The notes below the pieces were generated by a model that saw only the letters and a list, made by a program, of their open reading frames with translations, was not told where the DNA came from and made no database searches. Shown here in pieces: positions 32,764-45,245 of a stretch of 64,000 bases of DNA; positions within the stretch are counted from its first letter, which is position 1; each line of letters opens with the position of its first letter. This DNA is from Astragalus membranaceus (taxonomy: Eukaryota > Streptophyta > Magnoliopsida > Fabales > Fabaceae), in NCBI GenBank assembly GCA_039519185.1, contig JAZGSX010000012.1, forward strand, positions 558,001-622,000, read 5' to 3'. Position numbers and translations under genes: made by a program.

Positions 32764-32945
32764 ATCGGGATTGTGGGCTTTGCACGGCCGATTTATGCTA
32801 AGATAGGTTCACGACTCATCGGGATTGTGGGATTTGCACGGTCGATGTTTCGTTTGGTAAAACTTGTAATTATATAATAATTGACAGGGCTAAAATATAT
32901 ATGTTAGCACTTCATTTACCGGGATTGTGGGCTTTGCACGGCCGG
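32764..32945 (+). repeat. three dispersed GGGATTGTGGG-TTTGCACGG blocks
   Basis: Blocks start near 32766, 32820 and 32920. Each reads CGGGATTGTGGG, then CTTTGCACGG or ATTTGCACGG. LTR D has the same three (59476-59655). Confidence 0.85.
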
Positions 32946-33351
32946 TGAAGGGGCTAGGTATATATTGATATAAATAGTTATGATTTTAACTATGTATAAC
33001 AGTTTTATAATGGAACCGAGTGATAGTGAGGGGGCACGGTAGAACTCACTGAGACAAGTTGTCTCACCCAATCATTGTTGTTGTTTTTATAGAGAACAGG
33101 GAACGAGGAAGTGAACGGGATGTTCAGTTGTCACGCTCGAGGAGAAGATTGACTCAGTTCTAATTGTTTATGTTTCCTGTCGTCGTCTCTGTATTCGGTC
33201 TTATGACTCGAACATGTATATTGTTTTATTTCATAGTTTCCGCTGTTTCTTGTAAAGATGTATATCTAAGGAGGAAAAAATTTTATACTCTGATGTGAAC
33301 CAATTTGTATATTTAGGTATTTCTTGTTTTAGAAATACGGGGTGTTACAAT

Positions 33352-33363
33352 TGGTATCAGAGC
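33352..33363 (+). promoter_or_regulatory. primer binding site, tRNA-iMet type
   Basis: TGGTATCAGAGC lies two bases after the LTR end. This 12-mer is complementary to the 3' end of plant initiator tRNA-Met. The same site follows LTR D at 60063-60074. Confidence 0.9.
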
Positions 33364-36120
33364 GGTTCGGCCTTGTCGGACTTAGTGACCTTCGGGTCGA
33401 GAGTATAGGATCGCGCAGCTAGGGACTTAGACAATTATATGTCAGACCTTTTTAGTATATTATGTGACGTATTGAGTCAGGATCCACTCAATGTTTCATG
33501 TAAATTACTGAAAATTATGACAGTTAGTTGCGTCAGCCCCGAAAAAGTTCGAAACCCTACACCATAGGATTCTTAGCCTTCTCGTTTCATCAGAGCGCGC
33601 AGTGGCAGCAGAGGGCTACGGGTGACATCTGGGAACAATGATGGACATCCGCGATGGTTCGAGGAAACTGTGGGCGGCTGTTCAGTAAATGAATCGGATG
33701 CGGCTAGTGAGTTGCAGTATAAGACGTCGTAGGTCTTATCGAGAGTTCAAGTTAAGCAAAGCCATTGGGCAGTAGTAACGTCGTCAGTGTACTGAAATCT
33801 GTCAGATTAGTTAACACCGAAAACCCTGACCATTGATTAGTCAGCCTATCAGTTATCTAAATACTGTTTCACAGTAAATGTTACCTTCTGGTATAAGTCA
33901 ATCCCAGTTTTGATAGCAGTTAAGGAAGCCCTTATCGGTTAATTCCAAGCATAGATCCTAATTCTTCTTCTTCCGGGTCACTATGTGACAGATGATAAAG
34001 CCAACTGAGTTAAGGTACTCCGTCGCCAGTATTGACTAGCAGAGTCATAATGTGCCGATCAGGTTAAGTCCCGATTAGGAATTACGAATCACATCCTTTA
34101 AAGTAGATTAGTATGTGAAATCAGTAGAAGTGACCATATTTCAATCCACTGAATGGAAGAATCCCGATCACAATCTGTGAGAAATTCTCGTTAGTCTCCC
34201 GACCCATTTTGTCGTAACTCCAGCTCCGGAACTTCGATTTTTATGTTCCGAGAGGCGTTGGAAAGCTAACGGAAATATCTACACCGATGGATGGGTTGTG
34301 AGCCGTACCTCCAATTGTATTGTGAAGTGTGCCTCTGTTTTTAAATCTGAACCGTAAACTCTAAAGCATTCGTGGAGTGCGAACCTCTCCGTTGTGCGGG
34401 GAATTGGAAAGAGAATTTCCAATCAATTAGTTTAGATTCTTAGACACCGGTTCAGAATGATGTTACTGTATGTTTTGCCAAGAAACCTATTTTCGGAGAT
34501 TGTCATTAGTAGTGATAACCATTCAACTATTAGAAGTGATTCTGAAATCTTAAACTATAAGACCTCAACTAACTGGTTGGGAGAACGTGGAGCTTAAAGT
34601 CACCCAAGTGGCGAACATGATGTAGTCAAGGAGCAGAACTCGCTCTGAAGCTTGGTCGATTAACGTGATAGTACTAATTATGTCTGGATAGTTGCAGAAA
34701 TTCGGAAAGAATCTGGGCCAGGGAAATCCTAAATGATAAATACTCAAATTTTATGAATCAATACGAAGACACTTATGGTGTGCTTGTTTGATTCCTAAAA
34801 TAACATTTTGTTTTCAAAATTCCCTTAGTGCCACCGCAGTTCCAATTTTGTAACTAATCCGAGAATAATTGCTACGCTGAAGTTAATCGAGAAACCAAGG
34901 ATTTCCTAGGATGACACTAAATCTCACCTTCTAATGAAAACCTTATGTCGTTCTAGTAATATTCCTAATATCGAAATTCGCATCTCCTTAGGATCTGAGT
35001 GATCAAGATCTAAGAAGGATAGGTATCAAAGTTCAAGCTTGGTTGATCTAGGAAGACAGGTGAAATTGGATAAGTCGTTGACCTAGAAGATTCTGAAAAG
35101 AGCCATGTTAAGGAAATCACCTTACGACAGTGATAGTAGTCAAGCTTCCGCTACTGAAATGAAACTCCAATCGTTAATCTTGAATTAGTAGAGATCAACA
35201 GTAAGTTGTTGTGACTTGATCCATCGGATGGATCAAGGCTAGTTTCTCCATTTTGATAATCTATCGGTTAGACGCAAATAAAGTATGTGCGTGCTGAATT
35301 CAGAGTTATCTGAAGCCGTCGGGTTAGATATGTGTAGTATTTTTCCCTTTTCACCTACTACACCCGTATGATGGAAGAATGTCTAAGGACGAGCCATGCG
35401 TCGGTCTGAGACTAAATGATTGGACAGTGAGTGTATAACACATGAATCCTCGATAGTGAAACTTATAACCTTTTGTGTAGTCTCCGGAGACAATTGAGTC
35501 GTGCCTATTTTTCATCACGAAATGCGAGTCTTTGTTTTAACCCTGAAATTTCATCTTGGGCAAATTCGAGAAGAGGACTGAAAGGAAATGAATTGGATCG
35601 ACTAGAATAGCGGTTTGAGAAAAATTTTAAAAGCAAATATCCGCTTTCCTTTCGACTCAATGTCTTCCGATCCCTTCCTTGAACGAACCCAATTATTTTA
35701 TCTTAACGGAGCCAAACTTAAGCATGATAATGGAAGTTTGTGAAATTTTGATCGCACAAATAGTTGATTCCAACAAAGTAACACTTTTATTCTCACTTTC
35801 GAACTTGTAAAGTTTAAAAATCAGAGGATGAAATTCCGCTTTGTGGAAACGTCGTGCATCGAGTAAGGTCATTTATAAGTTGGGGTGAATTAACGCGTTT
35901 GGGATAGTCGTATTTATTGAGGTATCTGACAAGTCTATTTTTAGAGTCTTTTTAGTAGTTATTTTTATTAGTATTATTTGGTATTTTAATTATATTTTTG
36001 AGCTATTTTACTACAAATGTTTACTTTTTATTTTCAGGTTTTATTTTGAAGCAAAAGAGAAAATATGAGCTAAAATGAAGAACAAAGAAAATATTTGAGG
36101 ATGAGCAATTTTTGAGACAG

Positions 36121-36376
36121 CACTGGCGCAGCACAGGGCCCCAAGGGCGCCAAGGAGCACAACTGGCGCAGCACAGGGCCCTAAGGGCGCCAAGGAGCAA
36201 AACTGGCGCAGCACAGGGCGCCAAGGAGCAAAACTGGCGCAGCACAGGGCGCCAAGGAGCAAAACTGGCGCAGCACAGGGCGCCAAGGGCGCCAAGGAGC
36301 AAAACTGGCGCAGGACAGGGCACCAAGGAGCAAAACTGGCGCAGGACTGGCGCAGGACAGGGCGCCAAGGGCGCCA
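36121..36376. repeat. GC-rich minisatellite in Athila LTR
   Basis: Units of about 31 bp read AACTGGCGCAGCACAGGGC, then GCCAAGGAGCAA, with shorter and longer variants. The palindrome GGCGCC recurs in most units. A second array with a different unit order lies at 55821-56115 in the 3' LTR. The proline/alanine/cysteine-rich frames here are the repeat read as protein. Confidence 0.88.
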
Positions 36377-36585
36377 AAAAGCAGTCAATTTTGGCTGCGG
36401 CCACTTGTTGATGGCCATCTTTGCCAACTTGATTTTTTCACTTTTTTTTGACCATTTTGCCCCTCCACTCAAGTGCTTTGACCACTTGTTGATGGATATC
36501 TTTGCCAACTTGCTTTGTCCACTTGTTGATGGCTATCTTTGCCAAAACTTGAATTGACCATTTTGCCCCTTCCCTCATATTTTCC

Positions 36586-36593
36586 TATAAATA
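36586..36593 (+). promoter_or_regulatory. TATA box of Athila 5' LTR
   Basis: TATAAATA lies in the context TTTCCTATAAATAGGACC, with transcription expected about 30 bp downstream. An identical site is at 56324-56331 in the 3' LTR. Confidence 0.65.
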
Positions 36594-36701
36594 GGACCTT
36601 GATCCTCACTTGTAAAGAAGCTTGAATTTTGTTAGAAAATCACTCTCAATAAACTCTCTAAGATTCATGACTTCAATTTACTCTTCATGTTCTTTATGAT
36701 T

Positions 36702-37160
36702 CTTGCTCTTTTACTTTCTTGCCCTTTTAATTCTTGCTATTTATTTTTTTGCCCTTTTAATTCTTGCTCTTTATTTTCTTGCCCATTTATTTTCTTGCTC
36801 TTTTAATTCTTGCTCTTTACTTTTCTTGCCCATTTATTTTCTTGCCCTTTTAATTCTTGCTCTTTATTTTCTTGCCCTTTTAATTCTTGCTCTTTATTTT
36901 CTTGCTCTTTTAATTCATGCTCTTTACTATTCTTGCCCATTTATTTTCTTGCTCTTTTAATTCTTGCTCTTTACTTTCTTGCCCATTTATTTTCTTGCTC
37001 TTTTAATTCTTGCTCTTTACTTTTCTTGCCCATTTATTTTCTTGCTCTTTTAATTCTTGCTCTTTACTTTTCTTGCCCATTTATTTTCTTGCCCTTTTAA
37101 TTCTTGCTCTTTACTTTTCTTGCCCTTTTATTTTCTTGCCCTTTTACTTTCTTGCTCTTC
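36702..37160. repeat. pyrimidine-rich CTTGCTCTTTTAATT repeat in Athila LTR
   Basis: About a dozen irregular units combine TTCTTGCCCATTTATTTTC and TTGCTCTTTTAATT. The 3' LTR copy is at 56440-56930 with a different unit number. Confidence 0.88.
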
Positions 37161-37860
37161 TATTTCCCAAGTCATTTAAATTCCTTGCAATTTACTTTTT
37201 AAAGCAATTTACTTTCTTGTCATTTACAATTCCGCTATTTATAATTTTGCAATTTTCTCAATTCCTAACATTTATTTTCTTGCCATTCTAACATCTAATT
37301 CCTAACTCATTTACACATTTCGCACTTATCGCTTTCTTTACAATTCTTGCAATTTACAAAATATTCCTCTTCTCCTCTTTTGTCTACAATGATCATGAGT
37401 GAGTAGACTTTCTTAGCCTTGGGGTTTTTGGCAACAATCAAATGATGGCTTCCTACTAATTAATTCCCGAGGCTATTTTCCACCTTAATCGCTTCGTATT
37501 TTTAAATCTAATTTCATCACTTTTCATTATTATTTCAAAACACCACACGATATACCGAAAGGGGAAGTGTGGTTGTTGGATCTATGAAATTAGACAATAA
37601 AATCAACACATGAAAATAGTTTTGGTTTTATTGAGACACGAAAAGGTCTTTGCTCAATGAGTTCTAATAATAATCAACCATGAAAATAGGCTTGATAATT
37701 AGTTTAGAACACGCGTTTGTATTCCGAAAGGAAACTCTTGCTACAACCGTCGCCTTGTCTTAAGAAATATATCATTCTTTAAACTGGAAAATAGTCGAAA
37801 GGATTAATAGCGGAAACCTTATCATTTCGATGAAACTAATACCCCAAGTTTCTTTTTATC

Positions 37861-38190
37861 TTTTTTTTTTAATCAAACAGGCAGTCAGCCCGAATTTATT
37901 AATAAAATAAAGAGAGATATAAAAAGCACAAGGGGGGACTAGACCAAAACCCTTGGTAATAAGGACAATAATAAAATGCCCAACAAGGCCTCTAAAATAA
38001 ACAACCATAGAACTCTAATGGAAGAAATTCTAAGGCGAACAGAAAACCCGAAAGGAGGCAGGGCAACACCTAAGAGTCCCCACACAACCTTCACCCACCA
38101 CCTCCTGAACTCACACTCCAAATCACAACAGCCTGCATCACCTCGCTATCCTCACATTAAGCACATCACAAAGTATCGAGGTTAGAGGTG
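37861..38190 (-). mobile_element. short 5'-truncated LINE tail inserted in the Athila LTR
   Basis: On the + strand a T-run (37861-37870) leads into AATCAAACAGGCAGTCAGCC, CGAATTTATTAATAAAATAA, the reverse complement of a typical plant LINE 3' end with poly(A). The rest reads as LINE 3' region on the minus strand. I could not find a convincing target duplication, so the right end is approximate. Confidence 0.6.
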
Positions 38191-38351
38191 GAGTTAAAAC
38201 ATCAACAAAAACATTCCTTCTTTCTAAAAAGACTTTCTTTTCAGTTAATCAACTTTGGAAAATTAAATTGGTAATCACCTAGGCTCTCCCTGTGGATCGA
38301 TAACTCTTTTATTACGCGACAAGACCGTGCACTTGCGGCCTGTCAAGTTTT

Positions 38352-38369
38352 TGGCGCCGTTGCCGGGGA
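38352..38369 (+). promoter_or_regulatory. primer binding site, tRNA-Asp type
   Basis: TGGCGCCGTTGCCGGGGA lies six bases after the LTR end. This 18-mer is the PBS reported for Athila/Calypso/Cyclops elements, matched to tRNA-Asp. Confidence 0.88.
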
Positions 38370-38456
38370 GGCAGTGATATTAATTAAGTTTTTCGAAACC
38401 GGTTAGACTGAAGTTTTATTTTCTTTATTTTTACTTTTTCTTCTCTTGTCCCTCGA

Positions 38457-39845
38457 ATGCGAAGAACTAGAAGTTTCGGAGAAACTGTTCAACAAATTCC
38501 CGAAATCGAAAGGTTCTTACATAGAAGGAGGAGAGAAATTCCCGAAAACCAAATGGCGGCTAATGAAAATCGTGCTCTCAAAGAGTACGCAACACCTTCA
38601 GCAGAACCATCGGCTGTCATTGTACATCCAAATGTGGAAGCAAATAATTTTGAACTCAAATCATCTCTGCTTTCAATGGTTCAACAAAACCAATTTTCTT
38701 GTTCTCCCACGGAGGACCCAAATCTTCATATTTCAATTTTTTTGGAATACTGTGGAACTCTCAAATTAAACGGGGTACCTCAAGATGACATACGACTAAA
38801 GCTCTTCCCTTTTTCATTAAGGGATAGAGCAAGAGCATGGCTACATTCTTTGCCTTCGGAATCCATTACCAGCTGGGGCCAATTAAAACAAGCTTTTCTT
38901 ACTAGGTTCTTTCCCCCAAGTAAAACAGCTCAAATGAGAAGTCAAATTACTCGATTTTCTTAAAACGACGGGGAATCTCTTTATGATGCTTGGGAACGTT
39001 TCAAAGAAATGTTAAGGCTATGCCCCCATCATGGACTAGAGAAATGGCTCGTTGTTCACACATTTTATAATGGATTACAATATGCAACAAGAATGACTTT
39101 TGATGCAGCTGCAGGTGGAGCTTTGATGAACAAAAATTTTACTGAAGCTTATGCACTCATTGAAGACATGGCTCAAAACCATTGTCAATGGGCAAGTGAG
39201 CGAGCCATAACAGATAAACCAGCATCATCAAAAGAGCCAGGTAAGTATGAAATATCTGCTGTTGATCATCTTGCCTCAAAAGTGGACGCACTTTTTCAAA
39301 AATTTGAAAAATTAAATGTAAGTGCCGTCTCACAAACTTTTTCTCCTACTACTCCACCATGTGAATTATGTGGGGTTGTTGGCCATATTGAAGCTGAATG
39401 CCAGCTTGAGGCATCTAGTACTGGAAATGAGCATGTTAACTATGCTCAAAAAGAAGATCCGTTTTCAAATACTTATAATCCTGGGTGGAGAAATCATCCA
39501 AATTTTTCTTATAAAAATCCTCCACCCAATCCAGCACCTAGACCACCTCCTGGTTTTCAAAATCAAAGGGTTTTTAACAACCCACAAAACAACCCGCAAA
39601 AGTCGAACTTGAAATTTTTGATGGAAAAATTTGTGTCATCTCAAACAAAACAAAATGAAGAATTTAAAAATCAAACTGGTTATTTGAATGACACACTTAT
39701 CAAATTAGTATCAAAAGTCGACTTTATTGCCACTCATAATAAAATGCTTGAAAATCAAATAACTCAAGTGGCAACACAGGTGGCTTCATCCTCTAAGTCT
39801 TCGGGGGTATTTCCTGGGCAACCAGAACAAAATCAAAATGGCTAA
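38457..39845 (+). pseudogene. Athila gag, one internal stop
   Basis: Gag forms the virus-like particle that packages element RNA. The ATG at 38457 opens a basic N-terminus. The retrotransposon gag domain (about residues 95-200 of the frame) has RLKLFPFSLRDRARAWLHSL and then FLTRFFP. TAA at 38961-38963 breaks the frame, which resumes unchanged (NDGESLYDAWERFKEML). A CCHC knuckle C-x2-C-x4-H-x4-C lies at 39360-39401. The frame ends at TAA 39843-39845, but the next 20 codons still resemble the gag-pol linker, so this stop may also be secondary. One or two point mutations inactivate it. Confidence 0.88.
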
Positions 39846-42161
39846 ATAAATGCCGTCACCCTTAGAAGCGGAAAACAATTAGAGGAACCAAGAGCAAACC
39901 AAGAAAAAATTGTGAGTGAAAAACATAATTTACCATGTGAGCAAGAAGAGAAAGAAAAAGAGAAAGAACCAGAAAAAGAAAGAGAAGAACCATACACCCC
40001 CCCACCACCATACAAACCACCCATTCCTTTTCCCCAAAGATTTGCAAAAAACAAACTTGACGAGCAATTCAAAAGGTTTGTCGACTTGCTTAAAAAGCTT
40101 TACATCAACGTTCCTTTCACTGATGCATTGTCTCAAATGCCGTCTTATTCTAAATTTTTGAAAGAAATTTTATCCAAGAAAAGAAAAATAGACGACTATG
40201 AGACGATTGCATTAACAGAAGAATGTAGTGCAATTATCCAGAACAAGCTGCCACAAAAGCTCAAAGATCCAGGTAGTTTTTCCATACCTTGTGTAATTGG
40301 AAGTGAAACTATAAACAGAGCAATGTGCGATCTAGGAGCCAGCGTAAGTTTGATGCCTCTTTCTCTTTGCAAAAGACTAGGGATAGGTGAACTTAAACCC
40401 ACAAAAATGACAATACGGTTGGCAGATCGTTCCGTTAAATACCCCACTGGAATCTTAGAGGATGTCCCTATCAAGGTAGGGCAAACTTTTATACCGGTGG
40501 ATTTTGTTGTGATGGAAATTGAAGAAGACTCCCAAATTCCTATTCTTCTAGGGAGGCCTTTTTTAGCTACTGCAGAGGCAATAATTGACGTTAAAAACGG
40601 TAAGTTGGTTTTTAATGTGGGGGATGAAAAGGTTGAGTTTGAAGTTTCAAACTTCATGAGGAGTCCATCTGTAAAGGACTCATGCTGCAGGATTGATATT
40701 GTAGACTATTGTGTGCGAGACTGCTCTTTAGCATCATCTTCACAAGATAGTCTGGAAGATTGCCTTTTAGGCAACACAAATACAAATGCAGCAGAGGAAA
40801 CCCAATTCTACATAAAACTTTTAGATGAGAATCCGCCATCACAGAAATTGGGTACTGAAACTTTGGGTGAGGGAAAACCTCGACCTCTCCCAAAAGAAGC
40901 ACCAAAAATAGAACTGAAGCCCTTACCAGCATCTCTCAGGTATGCGTTTCTTGGCCCTAATTCTACTTTTCCAGTAATTGTAAATGCAGATCTAAAACAA
41001 AATGAGACTGAAAAATTGCTTAATGTTCTTAAAAAGTATCCCAAAGCCATAGGGTATACTATTGAGGACATTAAAGGAATAAATCCATCAATCTGCATAC
41101 ACAGAATACTACTGGAAGAGGACTATAAACCTTCTATCGAGCATCAAAGAAGATTAAACCCAAACATGAAAGAGGTTGTTAAAAAGGAAGTTTTAAAACT
41201 CCTTGATGCTGGGATAATATATCCTATTTCTGATAGTAAGTGGGTTAGTCCTGTTCAAGTAGTACCTAAGAAGGGAGGCTTAACAGTTATTAAAAATGAA
41301 AAGGATGAATGCATTTCCACAAGGACAATTACGGGATGGAGAATGTGTATTAATTACAGAAAGCTTAACAAAGCTACCCAGAAAGATCACTTCCCTCTCC
41401 CTCATTGATCAAATGCTAGAAAGGTTAGCACAGCACTCACATTTCTGCTATTTGGATGGTTATTGGGGATTTTTCTAAATTCCCATCCACCCTAGCGACC
41501 AAGAAAAAACAACTTTCACATGTCCTTTTGGCACTTATGCCTATAGAAGGATGCCCTTTGGTCTATGTAATGCTCCTGCTACATTTCAAAGGTGTATGAT
41601 GTCCATATTCTCAGACTTTGTTGAAAACATAATGGAAGTGTTTATGGATGATTTTTCCGTCCATGGCTCAACTTTTGAAAACTGTTTAGCCAATCTGGAA
41701 AAAGTCTTAGAGAGGTGTGAGAAGGTGAACCTAGTTCTAAACTGGGAAAAGTGTCATTTCATGGTTAATGAAGGAATTGTCCTAGGACACTTAATTTCTA
41801 ATAGAGGTATTGGGGTAGATCGTGCAAAAATTGAGGTGATTGAAAAAATGCTACCTCCCACCTCAGTAAAAGAGGTGAGAAGCTTTTTAGGCCATGCGGG
41901 TTTCTACCGCCGGTTCATAAAAGACTTCTCAAAAATTTCAAAACCTATGACAAGTGTGCTCCTTAAGGATGCAACATTTATTTTTAATGATCTTTGTCTT
42001 GAAGCTTTTGACAGGTTGAAAAAGGCTTTGGTTACTGCCCCAATCATACAGCCGCCAGACTGGAATCTTCCGTTCGAGATAATGTGCGATGCAAACGACT
42101 ATGCAGTTGGGGCAGTCCTGGGGCAAACGAAAGGAAAAAAATTTGCATGCCATATACTATG
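39846..42161 (+). pseudogene. Athila pol part 1: protease and reverse transcriptase
   Basis: The frame follows gag with INAVTLRSGKQL, then an acidic-proline linker. The retroviral-type protease is centred on DLGAS (Asp at 40329-40331) with ILLGRPFL downstream. RT begins near 41180 (WVSPVQVVPKKGG) and holds WRMCINYRKLNKAT. A frameshift lies near 41402 and a stop at 41476-41478. The catalytic FMDDF is at 41641-41655, followed by FLGHAGFYRRFIKDFSKI. The RNase H start is frameshifted in an A-run near 42137 and cut at 42161 by LARD-2. The protein is non-functional in this copy. Confidence 0.9.
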
Positions 42162-43646
42162 TGTTGCGTCCGTGTGTTTTCTAGTCGCAATGTCAGTGCA
42201 AGTATACACGTCGTACAAGTAATAAAGTGGATAAAAGTAAGAGATCGTTCCCACGAGGATTGATTAACTTTCAGAGTTCAAGTCTTTAAAACACAAGTGA
42301 AACAGGTAATAAATCGGCACTAAAAGTAGGTGTTAAGACTAAGAACGTAAATAAAACAAGTAAAGAGGAAGTGGTTGTGAATATGGAAAAGTATGAGTTG
42401 GATTGCTGCATGCAAGTAAATCTCCTCTAGTTAGACGTTATAACGTTTACACGTTAATACGTACAAATGCTATGTTGTATAGACGTTATAACGTTTGAAC
42501 GCTGTTGCAAAAGAGCTGTGCTTTTCAGTCACAAAACGTCAGAGCTTCAAGTACTAGAATTCCTATGTCTAGGTTCTAAGTAGGCCTACTCCTGTATTTT
42601 AAGTACCCACAGCAATGTCCTATGAACTATTATCCATTCTATGTCTAGACTTAGATAAAAATGCCTAAATGTCTTTAGTGCACCTTTTCATTCACATAAA
42701 TCTTTGAGTTCTTTTCATAGACCATGTCTGTACCTATGAATCTACTTATTTTAAGTGATCAGTTCAAAACAAGTTTGGAAATATTAACATGCAAAGATTT
42801 AAAACGCATAAACATCATTACTTCATAGTATTAGACTAAAGGTTCATTACATGCAAAACAACAACCCAACTACAAATGTTTAGCTCATGCTGAGCGTCTT
42901 TACAGAAAGAAAAGGAGTTAAAATCCAAATACCGTACATAGAGAAAAGGAGATTAAACGCAAAAGATACGCCTAAGTAGCCTTCCTTCATGCACGCTGTA
43001 AAGACGTTGCAACGTCTGAGCTTCACAGTAATGGGTGCGAATGGAAATAAAAATGGAGCTTGAGGAGAGTTCGAATGAAGAAGTCTGTGTCCAGAACTTC
43101 TTTTAGAAAACTCCTCTGGAAGTGGAGGAAGGTGGATGATGAATGGATTCCTCCCTCTTTTTTCGTAGAGAGAGATAAGCTTTGTTTAAATAGCCAAAAA
43201 AAACAGAAGGTCACATGCTTGCTGATGTCATTGCCCACTTTCCCAACTTGCTTGTAAATAAAATATTGCTGAAATGACACTGCACTGCTACAGTGCGTCA
43301 GCCGCGTCAGCGATGAGGAGAGAGAAGATCTTCTGACTTTCTAGATCTTTGACCATCATTTCTTGTGTGCCAAAAATAAGATATTTCTTTCTTGCCTTGC
43401 TGCCTTCCGTCAGATGTGACGAGAGACGTTGCTACGTTCAGTTTACTGCACAAACACAAGAAGCATCAAAACGCTCACAAAGGCGCCAATTGGTGCCAAA
43501 ATGCATAGAATTTGTAATTTAGCCCCTTTCTAACTGAAAAGCAATAAACTAACAGAAACTTAATAGAAACAACCTACTATTGCCAGAGAACTTGCATGAT
43601 TTAACTTTGAATAAGTATAAATAACTCATATAAACATGAGTTATCA
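42162..43646 (-). repeat. LARD-2 LTR1 (1485 bp)
   Basis: In element orientation it starts TGATAACTCATG (43646) and ends CGGACGCAACA (42162). A polypurine tract lies before it (43647-43659). It contains GACGTTATAACGTTT twice (42434, 42483), ACGTTAATACGT (42451), the perfect palindrome GACGTTGCAACGTC (43003-43016) and GACGTTGCTACGTTC (43425). Confidence 0.92.
43185..43193 (-). promoter_or_regulatory. TATA-like box in LARD-2 LTR
   Basis: CTATTTAAAC on the minus strand, about 1 kb from the LTR 3' end. Equivalents lie near 47321 and 51459. There is no experimental support. Confidence 0.35.
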
Positions 43647-43682
43647 CACCCCCAAACTTAAACCAATGCTTGTCCTCAAGCA
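43647..43682 (-). promoter_or_regulatory. AGGA-loop hairpin and polypurine tract, LARD-2
   Basis: On the minus strand TGCTTG, loop AGGA, CAAGCA (43682-43667) is followed by TTGGTTTAAGTTTGGGGGTG, which abuts the LTR start TGATAAC. Identical sites lie before LTR2 (from 47783) and LTR3 (from 51921). Confidence 0.75.
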
Positions 43683-45180
43683 ATCGAAACACTGCATATG
43701 AAAAGATGCAAGAAATTAAATACACCAGCAGTTTACACCCTGCTCATCCATTTGATCAAAAATTTTCCTCAAGGGGCTAATTCCTTCAGACTTACACTAC
43801 ACACTCACGCACCAATGCACAATTACATTCTAGATTCATTACTGCCCAAAGTGAGTGTGTGATCTCTGTATCAATTCTATTCCTAGCTAGGTTCAGAAGC
43901 TACCCTAGCCTATGAAAGAGTGGTTTCCATATGGTGAGAGTATAACATCTTTCAAAACAGAGAGTAGGCTAAAATTTCCACACAAGACTTGAGGGTTATT
44001 TTAAGCACGACAAAGGGTCTTAATTTGGGTGCTAGGACTAGATTAGTGCAAACTACTTTTCTGACTCACACAACGTAAAACACACAGAGGACTGCAACCC
44101 CTCATTACTGAGCAACTTTCATTTGATTCACTTCACTTTTGGTTTGGAGTTTTTGTGATTTTCTCCTTTTTGATCCCTTGGATTTGACAATTTGGGATTG
44201 AGATTTTTGGGGTACCCAGTATTTGTTTCGGGAAATTGCAGCCAACACAGAGGACATGTGGATTTTTCCACTTATTTGAAACAACACACACTTTTTTTTT
44301 GGTCTTTTTGGAGTAGACGTTATAACGTTTGATAACACAGAACTCAACACACAAACACACACGGCATACGTTATAACGTTACGGGTAGATGTTACAACGC
44401 TGCACTCACACTACACAGGCACTAATCATCCTACAGTCTTTGCACCCAGCCTTAGTACAACCTGATATACCCCCAAACTTAGTTTCTACTGCTACTCTAA
44501 GTTTTTAATCAAGTTTTGCAATCACCAAAGTCAACCAAAACTAGCTTTTGCATCACATAGTCCCTAGCTAACTAGGTTTTCCTCAAAACAGAGTTTGTGT
44601 GGAAGCAGTAATCAATTCTATTCATCTAAGCATGCATCAGCTACTCACACAAATTCACACATAGTCATTACTAGATTTAGCCCAAAGAGAAACATTTTTG
44701 ATGATTAATAGAGTAGGAAAGTAAACTGATTATTATTATTATTATTTGTTTTTTTTTATGCAAACACAAAACATAAAAATGATCCTCCCCCCCAGACACA
44801 AAGATGAGCAGTGTCCTCACTGCTCACTGATCTTCAAAAATGGGAGGGGAACACTCAAACACAACACCAGCAAACAAACTACTGACTACTAACTAAAAAC
44901 TACAACTATTCTACTGCTAAAAAGAGGGCTAAACTACTTGTTCAGAACACCTGACCTGAGCCTTCCACTCTGTCTGGCTGGGATGCCTGCTTCAGCAGTC
45001 TTCTTTTTCTTTTAAAACTTCACCCAGGCAGCAAACGTGACAACGTCCTAGACACACAGAGACGTTATAACGTCTACCACACTTCAATAACTTGAGTCTT
45101 GAATCTCTCCTACCTTCAGCTTCCATTTCTGCACAAAACAAAAAATAGAAACAAAAACAACAAGGATTAGAATAAAAACT
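43683..45180. other. LARD-2 internal region 1, non-coding part
   Basis: No protein-like frame is seen. It holds several palindrome words (GACGTTATAACGTTT 44316; TACGTTATAACGTTACG 44367; GATGTTACAACGC 44389; AACGTGACAACGTC 45034; GACGTTATAACGTC 45061) and a TTA/ATT microsatellite near 44730. Internal 2 repeats it at 47819-49321. Confidence 0.8.
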
Positions 45181-45196
45181 CTGGGCTGCCTCCCAG
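45181..45196 (-). ncRNA. conserved post-ORF hairpin, LARD-2
   Basis: On the minus strand CTGGG, loop AGGCAG, CCCAG lies 50 bases after the ORF stop. The Athila copy at 54656-54673 has CGTGGG, loop AAGCAA, CCCACG in the same place relative to its last ORF. I treat it as an RNA structure within the element transcript, not an independent gene. A second copy is at 49322-49337. Confidence 0.5.
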
Positions 45197-45245
45197 TAGC
45201 GCTTGGTTTAAGAGTCCTCAGCCAGACTTGGAATTCAAACCCAAG

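Larger units (their letters stand above)
30490..33349 (+). repeat. LARD-1 long terminal repeat, complete (2.86 kb)
   Basis: Ends are TGTAACATCCCC and GGGGTGTTACA, giving the inverted TGTAACA/TGTTACA termini expected of an LTR. A PBS follows directly. Inside are an 18-G run (30968-30985), four CGCGTCGCGAC-type palindromes (32133-32234), an AT dinucleotide tract (32584-32659) and three GGGATTGTGGG-TTTGCACGG blocks. The latter phrase is familiar from Tekay/Del-type chromovirus LTRs. Confidence 0.92.
30490..35926 (+). mobile_element. LARD-1 copy C, full LTR, interrupted by Athila
   Basis: A complete LTR (30490-33349) is followed by a PBS and 2.6 kb of internal sequence. This ends at 35926, where the Athila element begins. 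The roughly 560 bp that should follow (as in copy A, 25873-26432) is not found after Athila. No coding capacity beyond short frames is seen. The element would need proteins from a related Ty3/gypsy element. Confidence 0.88.
35927..38345 (+). repeat. Athila 5' LTR (2.4 kb)
   Basis: It starts TGACAAGTCT and ends GGCCTGTCA, with inverted TGACA/TGTCA ends. It holds a GC-rich minisatellite (36121-36376), a promoter, a CTTGCTCTTT-type repeat (36702-37160) and a reversed LINE fragment (37861-38190) whose counterpart lies beyond the truncation point of the 3' LTR. Confidence 0.9.

Noticed and set aside
36021..36508. Long minus-strand frames rich in Ala, Pro and Cys in the Athila LTRs (also 55718-56246)
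   Set aside because: They are the GC-rich minisatellite read as protein.
36703..37291. Frames that look like membrane proteins (repeated FLALLILALYFL), also 56441-57062
   Set aside because: Translation of the CTTGCTCTTT-type pyrimidine repeat.
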